DNA of 64,000 bases from Pseudomonas sp. SJZ079 (GTDB lineage Bacteria; Pseudomonadota; Gammaproteobacteria; Pseudomonadales; Pseudomonadaceae): assembly GCF_007993865.1 (NCBI RefSeq), contig NZ_VIUH01000001.1, positions 248,001 through 312,000 of the forward strand, read 5' to 3'. Every line of letters starts with the position of its first letter. Position 1 is the stretch's first letter. This document shows positions 50,989-60,165 of the stretch, in pieces. Both the position numbers and the translations under genes were made by a program. A model generated the notes under the pieces. The model was not told where the DNA came from. It made no database searches and saw only the letters and a program-made list of their open reading frames with translations.

Positions 50989-53079
50989 TCAATGACCGGG
51001 GGTCAGCTCATAGGTGGCCGAGGGTGCCAAGCTGACCTGCCAGCCCGGCGGAACAACGATGTTGGTGGTCGCTTCCTCAATCACACAAGGGCCCTGAATC
51101 ATCTGCCCTACTTCTATCCGGTCGCCGTTGTACACCGGGGTGTCCTGCCAGTCGTCTTGCGCACTGAACAGCATCGGCCGGTGACCGGCCGGCGTCGCGG
51201 CCGTTGCCTCGAGCGGGGTTGCAAGCTCAGGCATGGGTGGACGCTGCAAGCGCGCGATGACCGAGCATTCGAGGTTGACCAGCTCGATTGGACTGCCCGG
51301 TTCACTGTAGGAGAACAGCGCCTTGTGCCGCTGGTGGAAGGCTTCGCGCAGCGCCGCCAGGCTGCCGTGGTCGAGTCGGTCGCAGCTCAGCTCGACGTTG
51401 CACTCGTGGATCTGCCCGAGGTAGCGGATCTCCAGGTTGTACTGGCAGTCGATGCGGTTGTCGCCACCGAAACCGTCGTCACGCAGGTTGGCCATGCCAC
51501 GCTCGCGCAGCTGCTGCAGGGCCAGGTTGAGCTGCTCCAGGTCGACGAACTGGTCATCCAGGCGCATCGGCAGGGTGGTCAGCTGGTCATAGCGGATGTC
51601 CGAGAGAATCTGGCCGAAGGCGCACAGCCCCGAAGCCACCTTGGGAATCAGCACCACCTTGCTGCCGATCTCCTCGGCCAGGCGCATCACGTGCATGCCC
51701 GCCGCACCGCCCGCGCCGATCAGGGCGAAGTCGCGCGGATCATAACCACGCTCGACGGACACCCGGCGGATGCCGCTGACCATATTGAGGTTGACCAGGG
51801 TGATGATGCCGATAGCGGCACGCTCGACGCTGATGCCCAGTGGCTCAGCAATCTTGCTGCGGATAGCGTCGATCGCGGCCTGGCGATTTAGCCGGATGCT
51901 GCCACCGAGCAGTGCGCCGTCGGCCAGGTAGCCGAGTGCCAGGTTGGCGTCGGTCACAGTCGGCTCGACCCCGCCCTTGCCGTAGCACACCGGGCCCGGG
52001 GTGGCGCCGGCGCTGCGGGGGCCGACCTGGAGCATGCCGAAGTCGTCGAGGTGGGCGATGGAGCCGCCGCCGGCGCCGAGGGTTTCCACCTGGATCATTG
52101 GCACGCCGATGCGGTAGCGCAGGAAGTCGCTGTCCTTGCTGAAGTTGGTGCGTCCGCCCTTGCTCAGGGTGATGTCGAACGAGGTACCGCCCATGTCGAC
52201 GGTGATCACGTTGTCGATACCGAAGGGCTGGGCCACGCACAGACCGGCTTGCGGGGCGGAGGCCGGGCCCGAATTGATCGCGTTGACCGCACGCTCACGC
52301 ATCACCACGCCCGGAGCCAGGCCACCGTTGGACTGGAAGTAGCGGGTCGGCTGCTGCGCGCCCAGCTCCTCGAACAGGGCGTCGATGCGTTCGATATAGC
52401 GGCCCATCACCGGGCTCAGGTAGGCGTTGACCACGGTGGTCGAGGTGCGGGTGTATTCGCGAATCTGCGGGAACACCTCGTGGCCGCTGCAGACGAAGAC
52501 GTCCGGCAAGGCGGCACGCACCATGGCCATGGCGCGTTGCTCATGACTGGGGTTGCGCACCGACCAGACGAAGGAGATCGCCACCGCCTGCACCTGTTGT
52601 TCGCGGAAGTAGTCGATGGCGGCATGAATCGCCGCCTCGTCCAGCGGGCTGTACTCGCTGCCATCGCTGATAATCCGACCGCCGATGGGGCGGCGCAGGT
52701 GGCGCGGCACCAGCATATGCGCCGGTGGATAGGTGGCGTCGTAGCGATGGCCGTCTTCCTTGTGGCCCAGGCGAATTTCCAGGCTGTCCTCATGGCCATC
52801 GGTGCACAGCAAGCCGACCTTGACCCCGGTCTTTTCGATCAGCGCGTTGAGCGCCACGGTGGTGCCGTTGATGCACAGATCGCAGTCGGCAATGATCTCG
52901 GCTGGCGTGCGGCCGATGGCATCGGCGATTTGCGCCAGACCGTTGCGGATGGCCAGGGTGCCGTCATGCGGGGTGGACGGCGCCTTGAACAGCTGCACGT
53001 TGCCCTGGTGGTCGGCGAGGATGAAATCGGTGAAGGTGCCGCCGGCATCGATGCCCAGGCGATATTGTTGTTTGCTCAT
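50989..53079 (-). CDS. hyuA: Hydantoinase/oxoprolinase family protein, HyuA-type
   Basis: 696 residues from ATG 53079 (AGAGGA upstream). The ATP-dependent hydantoinase A architecture: the N-terminal domain with the phosphate-binding LGIDAGGTFTDFIL, NGTTVALNALIEKTG, then the ATPase core with IVTVDMGGTSFDI-like VITVDMGGTSFDITLSKGG, LGAGGGSIAHLD and GAGGAAGMHVMRLAEE. It hydrolyses a cyclic amide (hydantoin, N-methylhydantoin or 5-oxoproline) together with HyuB. The substrate is not determined by sequence. Confidence 0.93.
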   Translation of the reverse strand: MSKQQYRLGIDAGGTFTDFILADHQGNVQLFKAPSTPHDGTLAIRNGLAQIADAIGRTPAEIIADCDLCINGTTVALNALIEKTGVKVGLLCTDGHEDSLEIRLGHKEDGHRYDATYPPAHMLVPRHLRRPIGGRIISDGSEYSPLDEAAIHAAIDYFREQQVQAVAISFVWSVRNPSHEQRAMAMVRAALPDVFVCSGHEVFPQIREYTRTSTTVVNAYLSPVMGRYIERIDALFEELGAQQPTRYFQSNGGLAPGVVMRERAVNAINSGPASAPQAGLCVAQPFGIDNVITVDMGGTSFDITLSKGGRTNFSKDSDFLRYRIGVPMIQVETLGAGGGSIAHLDDFGMLQVGPRSAGATPGPVCYGKGGVEPTVTDANLALGYLADGALLGGSIRLNRQAAIDAIRSKIAEPLGISVERAAIGIITLVNLNMVSGIRRVSVERGYDPRDFALIGAGGAAGMHVMRLAEEIGSKVVLIPKVASGLCAFGQILSDIRYDQLTTLPMRLDDQFVDLEQLNLALQQLRERGMANLRDDGFGGDNRIDCQYNLEIRYLGQIHECNVELSCDRLDHGSLAALREAFHQRHKALFSYSEPGSPIELVNLECSVIARLQRPPMPELATPLEATAATPAGHRPMLFSAQDDWQDTPVYNGDRIEVGQMIQGPCVIEEATTNIVVPPGWQVSLAPSATYELTPGH

Positions 53080-53114
53080 GCTCGAATCCTCTGCATTGCT
53101 CAATGGGGCTGTGC

Positions 53115-54860
53115 TTAATGCGCGGCGCGGTTGGCGTGGGTGGCGGCTTCATCTAGTTGGCCGTTGCCGTCGATCACTACGCCGTATTCCAGGCGCGCGC
53201 CGTCGACCGAGACCAGGCCGTTGCGCACATCGGCCAGTACCGCGGCCAGCGGACGACGCAGTGGGTCGCCATAACCGCCACCGCCCGGGTTGACGTTGAT
53301 TACGCGCTCGCCTGGTTGTGCGGTCAGCAGAGTGTTCTGGATGTAATGGTCTTCCTCGCCGTCGGCATGCCGATGGATCAGGCGGCCGAGCTTGGGTTCG
53401 AGCAGGACATTCTTCGCCCCCGCCGCACCGGCTGTGGGCAGCTGCCGGCCCTCGCCGAAACCGATCACGGTCATGGCGTGCTCGAGCGGTTCGAGCTCCA
53501 GGCGAGTGCCGGAACCACCGCGGAATTCGCCGGCGCCACCGCTGTCGGCCATCAGGCTGTAGCGATGGATCAGCACCGGATAGGAGTACTCCAGCAGCTC
53601 GATATCGCCGGACATCAGCGCGCCGAAGCAGCACAGCGGGCCGCAGGCTGGCCAGCCGTCCATGGCCTTGTTGGCGCCGGCGCCAGAGATGATCGAGGCC
53701 AGCACCATGGTCACGTATTCGTCGTTGTTGTTGCGTGGGTCGCGCCCGGCGATGTTAATCCCGCTGGCATGTCCCCAGGAGGCGGTCACCCGCTCCGGAG
53801 CGGCCTGCTCCAGGGCCAGGCGTACGGCGTCTGCGAGGGTTTCCATCGGTGTGGTGGTGCTGTTGACGTGCGGCGCCGGCTCCTGGGCGTTGCACAGCGT
53901 GCCGGGTGGACCGAGGTCGACGCTGACGCAGCGATACAGGCCTTCGTTGTAGGGCGGTGGCACCTGGGCGAACATCATCAGCCCGAGGTAGACCCCGGAG
54001 ATCGAGTTGCCCGCGTAGGAGTTGATGAAGTAAGGCACCTGCGGCGGGCTCTCGATCAGTACGTGCGCCTCGTCGCCGCGAATTTCCACCTGGGCGGTGA
54101 TCGACAGCTCTCCCAGGCCATGACCGGAGTCTTCGAGAATTGCGGTGCCGCTATAGAAACCGTCTGGCACGTCACGCAGCAGGGCACGCATATGGCGGTC
54201 GGCCATATCCTTCAGCTCGGTAATGCAGGCGCGCACCTGGTCGACGCCGTAGCGATCGAGCAGCTCGATCAGGTGGCGTTCGCCCACGCTGCAGGCGCCG
54301 TACTGGGCATTCAGATCGCCTTCCTGGTAGGCGCGGGCACGCATGTTGGTCAGCAGCAGGTTGATCACGTCTTCCCGGCGCTGGCCCTGGGCCCACAACT
54401 TGACCGGCGGAATGCGCAGACCCTCGGCGTAGATTTCCTTGGCGTCCGGGTTGTAGCCGGCCGGCACCGGGCCGCCGATGTCAGTCAGGTGGCCCTTGCA
54501 GACCGCCCAGAACACCAGTTCGCCCTTGTAGAACACCGGTTTGTACATGCAGCAGTCGAGGATATGACTACCCATGTAGGCCGGGTCGTTGTGGTAGATG
54601 ACGTCGCCTTCGGCAATGTCATCGCCGAAGAAGCCGGCCACGCATTTCATCGCGGGAATCAGCGAGCCCAGGTGAATCGGGATGTCCTGCCCTTGCAGGA
54701 TCATTTCCGGCAAGTGGTCGAAGAGCGCGTTGGAGTAGTCATGGGCGAGGTTGAACACGCTTGAACGGCTGGTCTTCTCCAGCGTCAGGGTCATTTCTCG
54801 CTGGGCGGTTTCGAGCGCGCCGCGCACGACTGCCAGGGTGATCGGATCTACTGTGTTCAT
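53115..54860 (-). CDS. hyuB: Hydantoinase/oxoprolinase family protein, HyuB-type
   Basis: 581 residues. The HyuB/N-methylhydantoinase B signature is complete: VRGALETAQREMTLTLEKTSRSS, DYSNALFDH and ILQGQDIPIHLGSLIPAM, GDVIYHNDPAYMGSHILDC, NSYAGNSISGVYLGL, GHASGINIAGRDPRNND-like GHASGINIAGRDPRNN and the C-terminal GGGGYGDPLRRP. It forms a heteromer with HyuA. It starts 35 bp upstream of hyuA on the same strand. Confidence 0.94.
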   Translation of the reverse strand: MNTVDPITLAVVRGALETAQREMTLTLEKTSRSSVFNLAHDYSNALFDHLPEMILQGQDIPIHLGSLIPAMKCVAGFFGDDIAEGDVIYHNDPAYMGSHILDCCMYKPVFYKGELVFWAVCKGHLTDIGGPVPAGYNPDAKEIYAEGLRIPPVKLWAQGQRREDVINLLLTNMRARAYQEGDLNAQYGACSVGERHLIELLDRYGVDQVRACITELKDMADRHMRALLRDVPDGFYSGTAILEDSGHGLGELSITAQVEIRGDEAHVLIESPPQVPYFINSYAGNSISGVYLGLMMFAQVPPPYNEGLYRCVSVDLGPPGTLCNAQEPAPHVNSTTTPMETLADAVRLALEQAAPERVTASWGHASGINIAGRDPRNNNDEYVTMVLASIISGAGANKAMDGWPACGPLCCFGALMSGDIELLEYSYPVLIHRYSLMADSGGAGEFRGGSGTRLELEPLEHAMTVIGFGEGRQLPTAGAAGAKNVLLEPKLGRLIHRHADGEEDHYIQNTLLTAQPGERVINVNPGGGGYGDPLRRPLAAVLADVRNGLVSVDGARLEYGVVIDGNGQLDEAATHANRAAH

Positions 54861-55045
54861 GGGTCACCAGAAATCTTGTTTTTATCCGGGGGGGCCGTGA
54901 CGAATGTCTTGCCCACGTCACTAAAACTACGCGCGGGCCTGGCGGCTGGCTTGTCGCAGAACGCACCGTTTTTTGGCTTGGGGTGTACTGTTTCTATTGC
55001 TGTGGCGAGGCGGGATCCAGTGCCCGGAGGACGGATCGCGGCGCA

Positions 55046-55072
55046 TAAAAAACGCCAGCACAGGGCTGGCGA
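55046..55072 (-). terminator. Terminator after the porin gene
   Basis: CGCCAGC / GCTGGCG stem followed on the minus strand by TTTTTT. It lies between the porin stop (55112) and hyuB start (54860), so most porin transcripts probably end there unless readthrough occurs. Confidence 0.88.
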
Positions 55073-55111
55073 AAACAGGAGCGAGAGTGGTTGCTGGCGC
55101 CGCTTATGGCC

Positions 55112-56290
55112 TCAGAAGTAGTAACCGATGTTGGTGTACAACTGGTTTTCCCAGCGATTGCTACCGCCGGCGCCCAGGCTCTGGGTGTAGCTACTGCCGC
55201 CGATATAGGGATCGTTCTTGCCATGCAGCCACTCGACGGCGATCCACAGGTCTTTCAGCGAGAACGAGGTGCCGAGGATGAAGCGCTGGGAGTCCTCGAA
55301 GCTGGACTCATCCTTGTCGAACAGGCTGTAGTTGCCGTAGACCTTGGCCCCGGAGAGCCAGCCGAGTGTGCCGGCAATGTCGTAGCTGAGGTCGGCAACA
55401 TACAGATTGCCCTTGGCCGCGACGTTGAAGGTGCCGTCGAAGCTGCCGAAGCTGACCAGCTTGTCGCTGCCGGGGTTTTTCGGGGTCATGAGCTGGCGAG
55501 TGGCTTGCAGCTGCACGCCCCAGGGGCCGTTCTTGCCCAGGTAGTGGGCCGCCAGGGCATTGCGCCGACCGCTGTCGCGGCTGTCCTGGTTGTGCAGCGT
55601 CGAGGTCAATGCCGAGGCGCCGATCTCCGACTGCCAGTTGCCGAGCTTGAGGTTGCGGGCCAGGCGTCCGACCAGGATGTCGCGCTCATGGTTGTCGCTG
55701 CCGTCGACGACGTAGTCGTCGGCCGTGGCGACACTGGTTGCATAGGTCCGCCCACCGCGGCTGGTGCCTTGGCCCTGATCGGCCGGGCGCAGGTAGTAAC
55801 CGAGTTGGAGATTCCAGTCATCCTGCTGCTGGATGTATTTGACCCCCAGGTTCGCAATGTCTTCCAGGCCGATCACGCTGCCCAGGGTCTCGAAGAAGGT
55901 ACTGCCGGCATAAGGCAGCAGGCCGAAGGGAATCTTGTTCAGGCCGACCTGGACCTGACGCGATTCATCGAACTTGTAGCCGATCCAGGCATATTCGGCG
56001 AAGGAGATGTCGCCGATCCTGTCGGTGTAGTCGAAGGGGTAGGCCTTGCCATAGAAACGGTATTTGGCCGCGCCGATCCAGCTGTCGGAGTTGTAGGTCG
56101 CGGCGAGGAAGGCGGTATCGAAGCTGAGCTTCTCGATATCCCGGTCGGGGTCGTAGTCGATGCGCGCGCGCACGGCGCCGCCTATGTCCAGGTTGTCATT
56201 GATAGCCACCGCGCCGGCGGGTAGCGCGAGCGATGCCAGCAATGGCAGTAATGTCAGCGTGGGTAGTGGGTGCAGGTTGATCAGGCTCAT
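55112..56290 (-). CDS. Outer membrane porin-type beta-barrel protein
   Basis: 392 residues from ATG 56290; an ATG six codons upstream (56308) is possible. Signal peptide at residues 1-28 (LLPLLASLALPAGAVA). The mature protein is an alternating beta-strand barrel with repeated aromatic girdles (YVADLSYDIAGTLGWLSGAK, WENQLYTNIGYYF at the end with the C-terminal Phe of porins). Its context between the NCS1 permease and the hydantoinase genes suggests it admits the same substrate into the periplasm. Confidence 0.8.
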   Translation of the reverse strand: MSLINLHPLPTLTLLPLLASLALPAGAVAINDNLDIGGAVRARIDYDPDRDIEKLSFDTAFLAATYNSDSWIGAAKYRFYGKAYPFDYTDRIGDISFAEYAWIGYKFDESRQVQVGLNKIPFGLLPYAGSTFFETLGSVIGLEDIANLGVKYIQQQDDWNLQLGYYLRPADQGQGTSRGGRTYATSVATADDYVVDGSDNHERDILVGRLARNLKLGNWQSEIGASALTSTLHNQDSRDSGRRNALAAHYLGKNGPWGVQLQATRQLMTPKNPGSDKLVSFGSFDGTFNVAAKGNLYVADLSYDIAGTLGWLSGAKVYGNYSLFDKDESSFEDSQRFILGTSFSLKDLWIAVEWLHGKNDPYIGGSSYTQSLGAGGSNRWENQLYTNIGYYF

Positions 56291-56436
56291 GGATGGGCTC
56301 TTTGGCATTATTAGTCTTGTTTTCAGCCGCGCGGCACCCAGCCACGGCAGTGCCGGGGCTTGTGCTGGATCGGGTGGGTGGCTGCGGCGAGTTGCCAGAG
56401 CCGACTGCATCGGCCCGGCGGACAGGGGTGTTGATT

Positions 56437-57798
56437 TCAGGTGCAGCTGGCGCGAACAAACCAGCTGCGTTTGGCGCTGTTGAGCAGCAGCCAGTAGCTG
56501 CCGAACGCGCTGACAAAGGTCACCGGCGCCGAGAAGGTCGCCAGCGTTGCGCCGCCGAAGTTCAGCAGCACTATCCCCAGGCCTGCGGCGAAGAACCAGG
56601 CGGTCAAACCGCACGGGTTGAAGGCGTTGACTCGCTCGAGGGCGAACTCGACCTTGCCCTCGAACAACTGCGAGTACTTCGGCGAGCAGATATGCGCCAG
56701 GGCGATCGCCACCCAGGCGACCACGAAGATGCTCTGGTACGCCAAGGCCTGCAGGATGTAACTGAACACGTTGAGCAGCATCAGCAGGTAGACCAGTGCG
56801 CCGACCACGATGGCCCAAACCATATAGGGAACCTTGTCCAGGCCAAAGCGGCCGAAGAACGCGTGCATATTGCTGGCCGCCATGAAGAAGTTGGCGGTGT
56901 TGATACGGGTCTGGCTGACCCAGACGAATAGCAGCCCCCAGATGCCCATCAGCTCGACGATGGCGAGCACCACCGAGACTTCCGACAGACCGCCCTGGGT
57001 GGGGATGGTGGCGGCGAGGAAGATCCCGACCAGGCCGTTGATCAGGAAGGTGAATATATAGAAGGGCAGGCCGAAGTTGAATTTGGCGTGGTAGCCGGCA
57101 TCCTGCTTACGGCCGAAGCGGGCGTAGTCCCAGGTGTACATCATGAGAATCCAGACGCCCATGAAGTAGGTGAAACAGTCCCACCAGCCGTTGCTCACCG
57201 GCCCGCTCTCAGGCCCCATTTCCAGCCAGGCGGAGCTGTAGCCGTATTCGCCGACGGCCATCACCACCACCGCGACCAGACCCATCAGGTAGAGCGGCAG
57301 CAGCACACCATTGAGCTTGTCCAGCCAGTTTTGCACGCTGCCGAATACCAGCGGCACGCTGTACAGCACCACTAGCAGATACGCCTGATTGAGCGTCAGG
57401 GCGGATACATAGTTGTGGATGGCGATGGCGATCACCGAGCCTTCGAACACGCTGTAGTAGATAGCGGTGGCGAAGAAGATCAGGGTGGCCAGTGCAGCGC
57501 CGGTGCGTCCGAACAGCACGCGGGAGAACAGCGCGACCGACAACCCGGTCTTGATGGCGTAGCGGGCAACAACGCCGTTGATGGCCGCATAGGTTACGAC
57601 AGACAACAGTAAGCCGATGATGGCATTCATCGTGCCGAAACTCATTGCCAGGGTGGCGGATACCACCAGCCAGAACATGGCGCTGCAGATGGCCCACCAG
57701 GCCATGGTCAGTGAGCCTTTGCTCATGCGCTGTGCGTCGGGCACCTCGATGGCGGTGTAGTCGATGCTATCGCCTTGTCTTTTGATGTTTCCGGCCAT
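56437..57798 (-). CDS. NCS1-family nucleobase/hydantoin permease
   Basis: 453 residues from ATG 57798 (GAGAAAG upstream); a further ATG 33 bases upstream exists. It has about twelve transmembrane segments of the NCS1/CodB type (AWWAICSAMFWLVVSATLA, GLLLSVVTYAAINGVVARYA, LPLYLMGLVAVVVMAV). It would import a cyclic amide or purine/pyrimidine-like substrate. First gene of the minus-strand cluster: permease, porin, hyuB, hyuA, araC. Confidence 0.9.
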   Translation of the reverse strand: MAGNIKRQGDSIDYTAIEVPDAQRMSKGSLTMAWWAICSAMFWLVVSATLAMSFGTMNAIIGLLLSVVTYAAINGVVARYAIKTGLSVALFSRVLFGRTGAALATLIFFATAIYYSVFEGSVIAIAIHNYVSALTLNQAYLLVVLYSVPLVFGSVQNWLDKLNGVLLPLYLMGLVAVVVMAVGEYGYSSAWLEMGPESGPVSNGWWDCFTYFMGVWILMMYTWDYARFGRKQDAGYHAKFNFGLPFYIFTFLINGLVGIFLAATIPTQGGLSEVSVVLAIVELMGIWGLLFVWVSQTRINTANFFMAASNMHAFFGRFGLDKVPYMVWAIVVGALVYLLMLLNVFSYILQALAYQSIFVVAWVAIALAHICSPKYSQLFEGKVEFALERVNAFNPCGLTAWFFAAGLGIVLLNFGGATLATFSAPVTFVSAFGSYWLLLNSAKRSWFVRASCT

Positions 57799-58045
57799 GA
57801 CTTTCTCTTTGTTGTTGTTTGAGAGAGTCATGATGGTAAGTGTGGCGAGCCGGCGAAGAATTGACGCTGATCGCCCTCTCTTTTGTCATTTAGTGCACAG
57901 GTCTTGTCTTATGGTGCGAGGGGATTACTGCGGTTTTCCGGTCCCCCTGAGCACTTCGCTACGGCACTGACACTTTCGCCATTGGCATTGTTGAGCCAAG
58001 ATAATGCGAGCAGACAGGACGCTGGATGAAGGCAAGGAGGGCCGT

Positions 58046-58354
58046 ATGGGATTAGAAGATCGTGAGAGGTGGCGTGACGAGCGCCGCCAGCTCGGGCGCA
58101 AGGCTTCTTGGGATTACTTCGGTGCAGGACAGCCGCGACCTCAGGCAGAGGACGCCGGGAAGATCTCCAGTGTTGAAGATATGGACCGAGTGGAGCGGCC
58201 AACTAAGCAGCGAACGCCGCCGTCTTACCTTCACCTCCAGGCCCAAGAAACCCTCGGCGCCCGTTCGAAGGGTTCAGGGGCGTACTTCTGGCTGGCCATT
58301 GTATGCGTTGCAGTCATCCTTAACGGTCTCGCCTACCTGTACCTCACCCACTGA
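58046..58354 (+). CDS. Small tail-anchored hypothetical protein
   Basis: 102 residues from ATG 58046 (AAGGAGGG upstream). A charged, soluble N-terminal part (ERWRDERRQLGRKASWDYFG) and a C-terminal transmembrane helix at about 80-98 (YFWLAIVCVAVILNGLAYLYL), as in tail-anchored proteins. No family is recognised. Confidence 0.65.
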   Translation: MGLEDRERWRDERRQLGRKASWDYFGAGQPRPQAEDAGKISSVEDMDRVERPTKQRTPPSYLHLQAQETLGARSKGSGAYFWLAIVCVAVILNGLAYLYLTH

Positions 58355-58421
58355 CCAGTCCATTGCGTTCGGCTGTGGTGAGTCATGTTTGGGACACTTC
58401 GGGGACACCCCCAGAAACGAC

Positions 58422-58447
58422 AAAAGGCTAGCTTTCGCTAACCCTTT
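58422..58447 (-). terminator. Terminator of tRNA-Thr gene
   Basis: Read on the minus strand: GGTTAGC GAAA GCTAGCC followed by TTTTG. It lies directly after the tRNA 3' end. Confidence 0.85.
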
Positions 58448-58455
58448 GATTTTTA

Positions 58456-58531
58456 TGGTGCCGTTGAGAGGAATCGAACCCCCGACCCCATCATTACGAA
58501 TGACGTGCTCTACCAACTGAGCTACAACGGC
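58456..58531 (-). tRNA. tRNA-Thr (anticodon CGT)
   Basis: On the minus strand the 76-nt sequence starts gccgttgtagctcagttggt and ends with an encoded ACCA. Acceptor arms GCCGTTG / CAACGGC pair. The anticodon stem CGTCA / TGATG flanks the loop TTCGTAA with CGT in the centre, reading ACG codons. The T-arm has GGTTCGAATCC. Confidence 0.97.
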
Positions 58532-58669
58532 GCGCAACCTGCGCATTATTCAACGGAGTCCGCGGCCGCTCAAGCGGGTTTTGCAAAGCGAGCGCACTGC
58601 GTGTGAATGCAACTCACAACCGTAAAACCCATCACAGACGACCCGGCCATACGCAGCCGGACATCCCGC

Positions 58670-59512
58670 TTACTCGGCGACCAACTCGATGCGCTCGTCG
58701 TGAATCACGATCCGCCCTTGTTTGTACAGCCCGCCGATGGCCTTCTTGAAGTTGCCTTTGCTGACGCTGAACAGTGCCGTGATGGCCTCTGGCGAGCTTT
58801 TATCGCCGAGGTTCAGCACCCCGTGGTGCTCACGCAGCTTCGCCAGTATCTGCTCGCTCAGGCTGCCCACTGCGCCCTGCCCCACGGCCTGCAGGCTGAG
58901 GCTGATCTTGCCGTCCGCGCGCAGTTCTTTGATAAAACCTTTTTCCTGCATGCCGCTGCGCACAAACTTGAACAGTTCGTTCTTGTGGATCAGCCCCCAG
59001 TGCTGGCCGTTGATGATCGCCTTGAACCCCATGTCGGTGGACTCGGCTATCAGCAGGTCGACTTCCTGGCCCGCCTTGTACTGGGCCGGCACCTTGTCCA
59101 GGTAGCGATCCAGGCGCGCCGTGGCGGTGATGCGCTTGCTGCGCTTATCGAGGAAGACGTGCACTACACAGTAATCACCCACCTGCAGCGGACGCTTTTC
59201 TTCCGAGTGGGGCAGTAACAGATCTTTTGGCAAACCCCAATCAAGAAATAAACCGACGCGGTTGATATCCACCACTTTCAGGCTGGCAAATCCGCCGACC
59301 TGCACTTTGGGTGTTTCCGTGGTGGCAATTAATTTGTCGTCACTGTCCAAATAAATAAAAACATTCAGCCACTCTTCCACATCGCTCGGCGTATCTTTGG
59401 GGATATAACGCTTGGGCAATAATATTTCGCCGTCCGCGCCGCCATCCAAATACAAGCCGAAGTCGGTGTGTTTCACGACCTGCAAACAATTCATTCGTCC
59501 AATTAGCGCCAT
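58670..59512 (-). CDS. CvfB/YitL-type S1 RNA-binding protein
   Basis: 280 residues. Tandem S1-like domains at about 4-55 and 66-130, with a third (about 145-210), and a C-terminal winged helix (KSSPEAITALFSVSKGNFKKAIGGLYKQGRIVI). This is the CvfB layout (GLYLDGG, VGLFLDWGLPKDLLLPHSE). These proteins bind RNA and affect virulence or translation in other bacteria. Start MALIGRMN is followed by an internal Met, so the exact start is not certain. Confidence 0.9.
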   Translation of the reverse strand: MALIGRMNCLQVVKHTDFGLYLDGGADGEILLPKRYIPKDTPSDVEEWLNVFIYLDSDDKLIATTETPKVQVGGFASLKVVDINRVGLFLDWGLPKDLLLPHSEEKRPLQVGDYCVVHVFLDKRSKRITATARLDRYLDKVPAQYKAGQEVDLLIAESTDMGFKAIINGQHWGLIHKNELFKFVRSGMQEKGFIKELRADGKISLSLQAVGQGAVGSLSEQILAKLREHHGVLNLGDKSSPEAITALFSVSKGNFKKAIGGLYKQGRIVIHDERIELVAE

Positions 59513-59825
59513 GCTGCCTTACCTCGTTGCGAGACCGGCATTCTACCTGAGTTGCCGCCTGGTTTCGCGCAGTCAGTACGCCAGCACAGCCGCGCTTCAG
59601 GTGATCCGACCAGTGGAAAACCTTGCCTGGCCGAGGCTTCCAAGCAGCGTTTTCTGATGTATTGACCCTTGGCGAAACAACAGCTTATCGGCGTCCCGGA
59701 TAGTTTTAAAATACTTCTGCGCGCTGCTTTCAGACCCACGCCAGCCTGCGCCCTGCGTTATTAACCAAGCAATTGTCAAGCGCTTCTGGTAGAATGCTCG
59801 GCCAGATTAATTTTTAAATAGGTTA

Positions 59826-60014
59826 ATGGCCGCCATGCGTGTAAAAGCATCCCACAGCAAACCCAAACCGGCTCCGGCCGTTGAAACCAGCGCCTCGATC
59901 GATGCGCAAATTGCGGCCTTCTTGCAAAGCGGTGGCGAAATTCAGCAGATCGCCAAGGGTGTCAGCGGCCAGGTCTACGGCACCACCAAGCAGATCACCA
60001 TCGGCAAGAAATAA
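59826..60014 (+). CDS. Small conserved hypothetical protein
   Basis: 62 residues (ATG 59826) or 59 residues (ATG 59835). Basic/proline-rich N-terminus, then SIDAQIAAFLQSGGEIQQIA and KGVSGQVYGTTKQITIG. It looks like a compact helix followed by a beta segment. The helical motif faintly resembles SutA-like (PHA01782) small regulators but is too short for certainty. Preceded by an AT-rich promoter-like tract. Confidence 0.6.
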   Translation: MAAMRVKASHSKPKPAPAVETSASIDAQIAAFLQSGGEIQQIAKGVSGQVYGTTKQITIGKK

Positions 60015-60031
60015 CCAACCGCACCGCCTCT

Positions 60032-60060
60032 GAGCGCTTTGCTCGCCTCGACAAAGCGCT
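60032..60060 (+). terminator. Hairpin after the small conserved gene
   Basis: AGCGCTTTG / CAAAGCGCT around a 9-11-base loop, located 15 bp after the stop at 60014. No T-run, so an intrinsic terminator is possible but weak. Confidence 0.5.
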
Positions 60061-60165
60061 AGGCCCCTCGCCTCACCCCCTTATCTCCCTCCTGCGCCAC
60101 CCATCAACATTTTTTGGCAATTTGCCAACGCCCACTAGCGGCTAGCACGCGCATGTTTCAGAATC

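Noticed and set aside
58381..58447. Possible attachment site of an integrated element at the tRNA-Thr 3' end
   Set aside because: No second copy of the tRNA end and no integrase gene are present; the sequence is a normal terminator.
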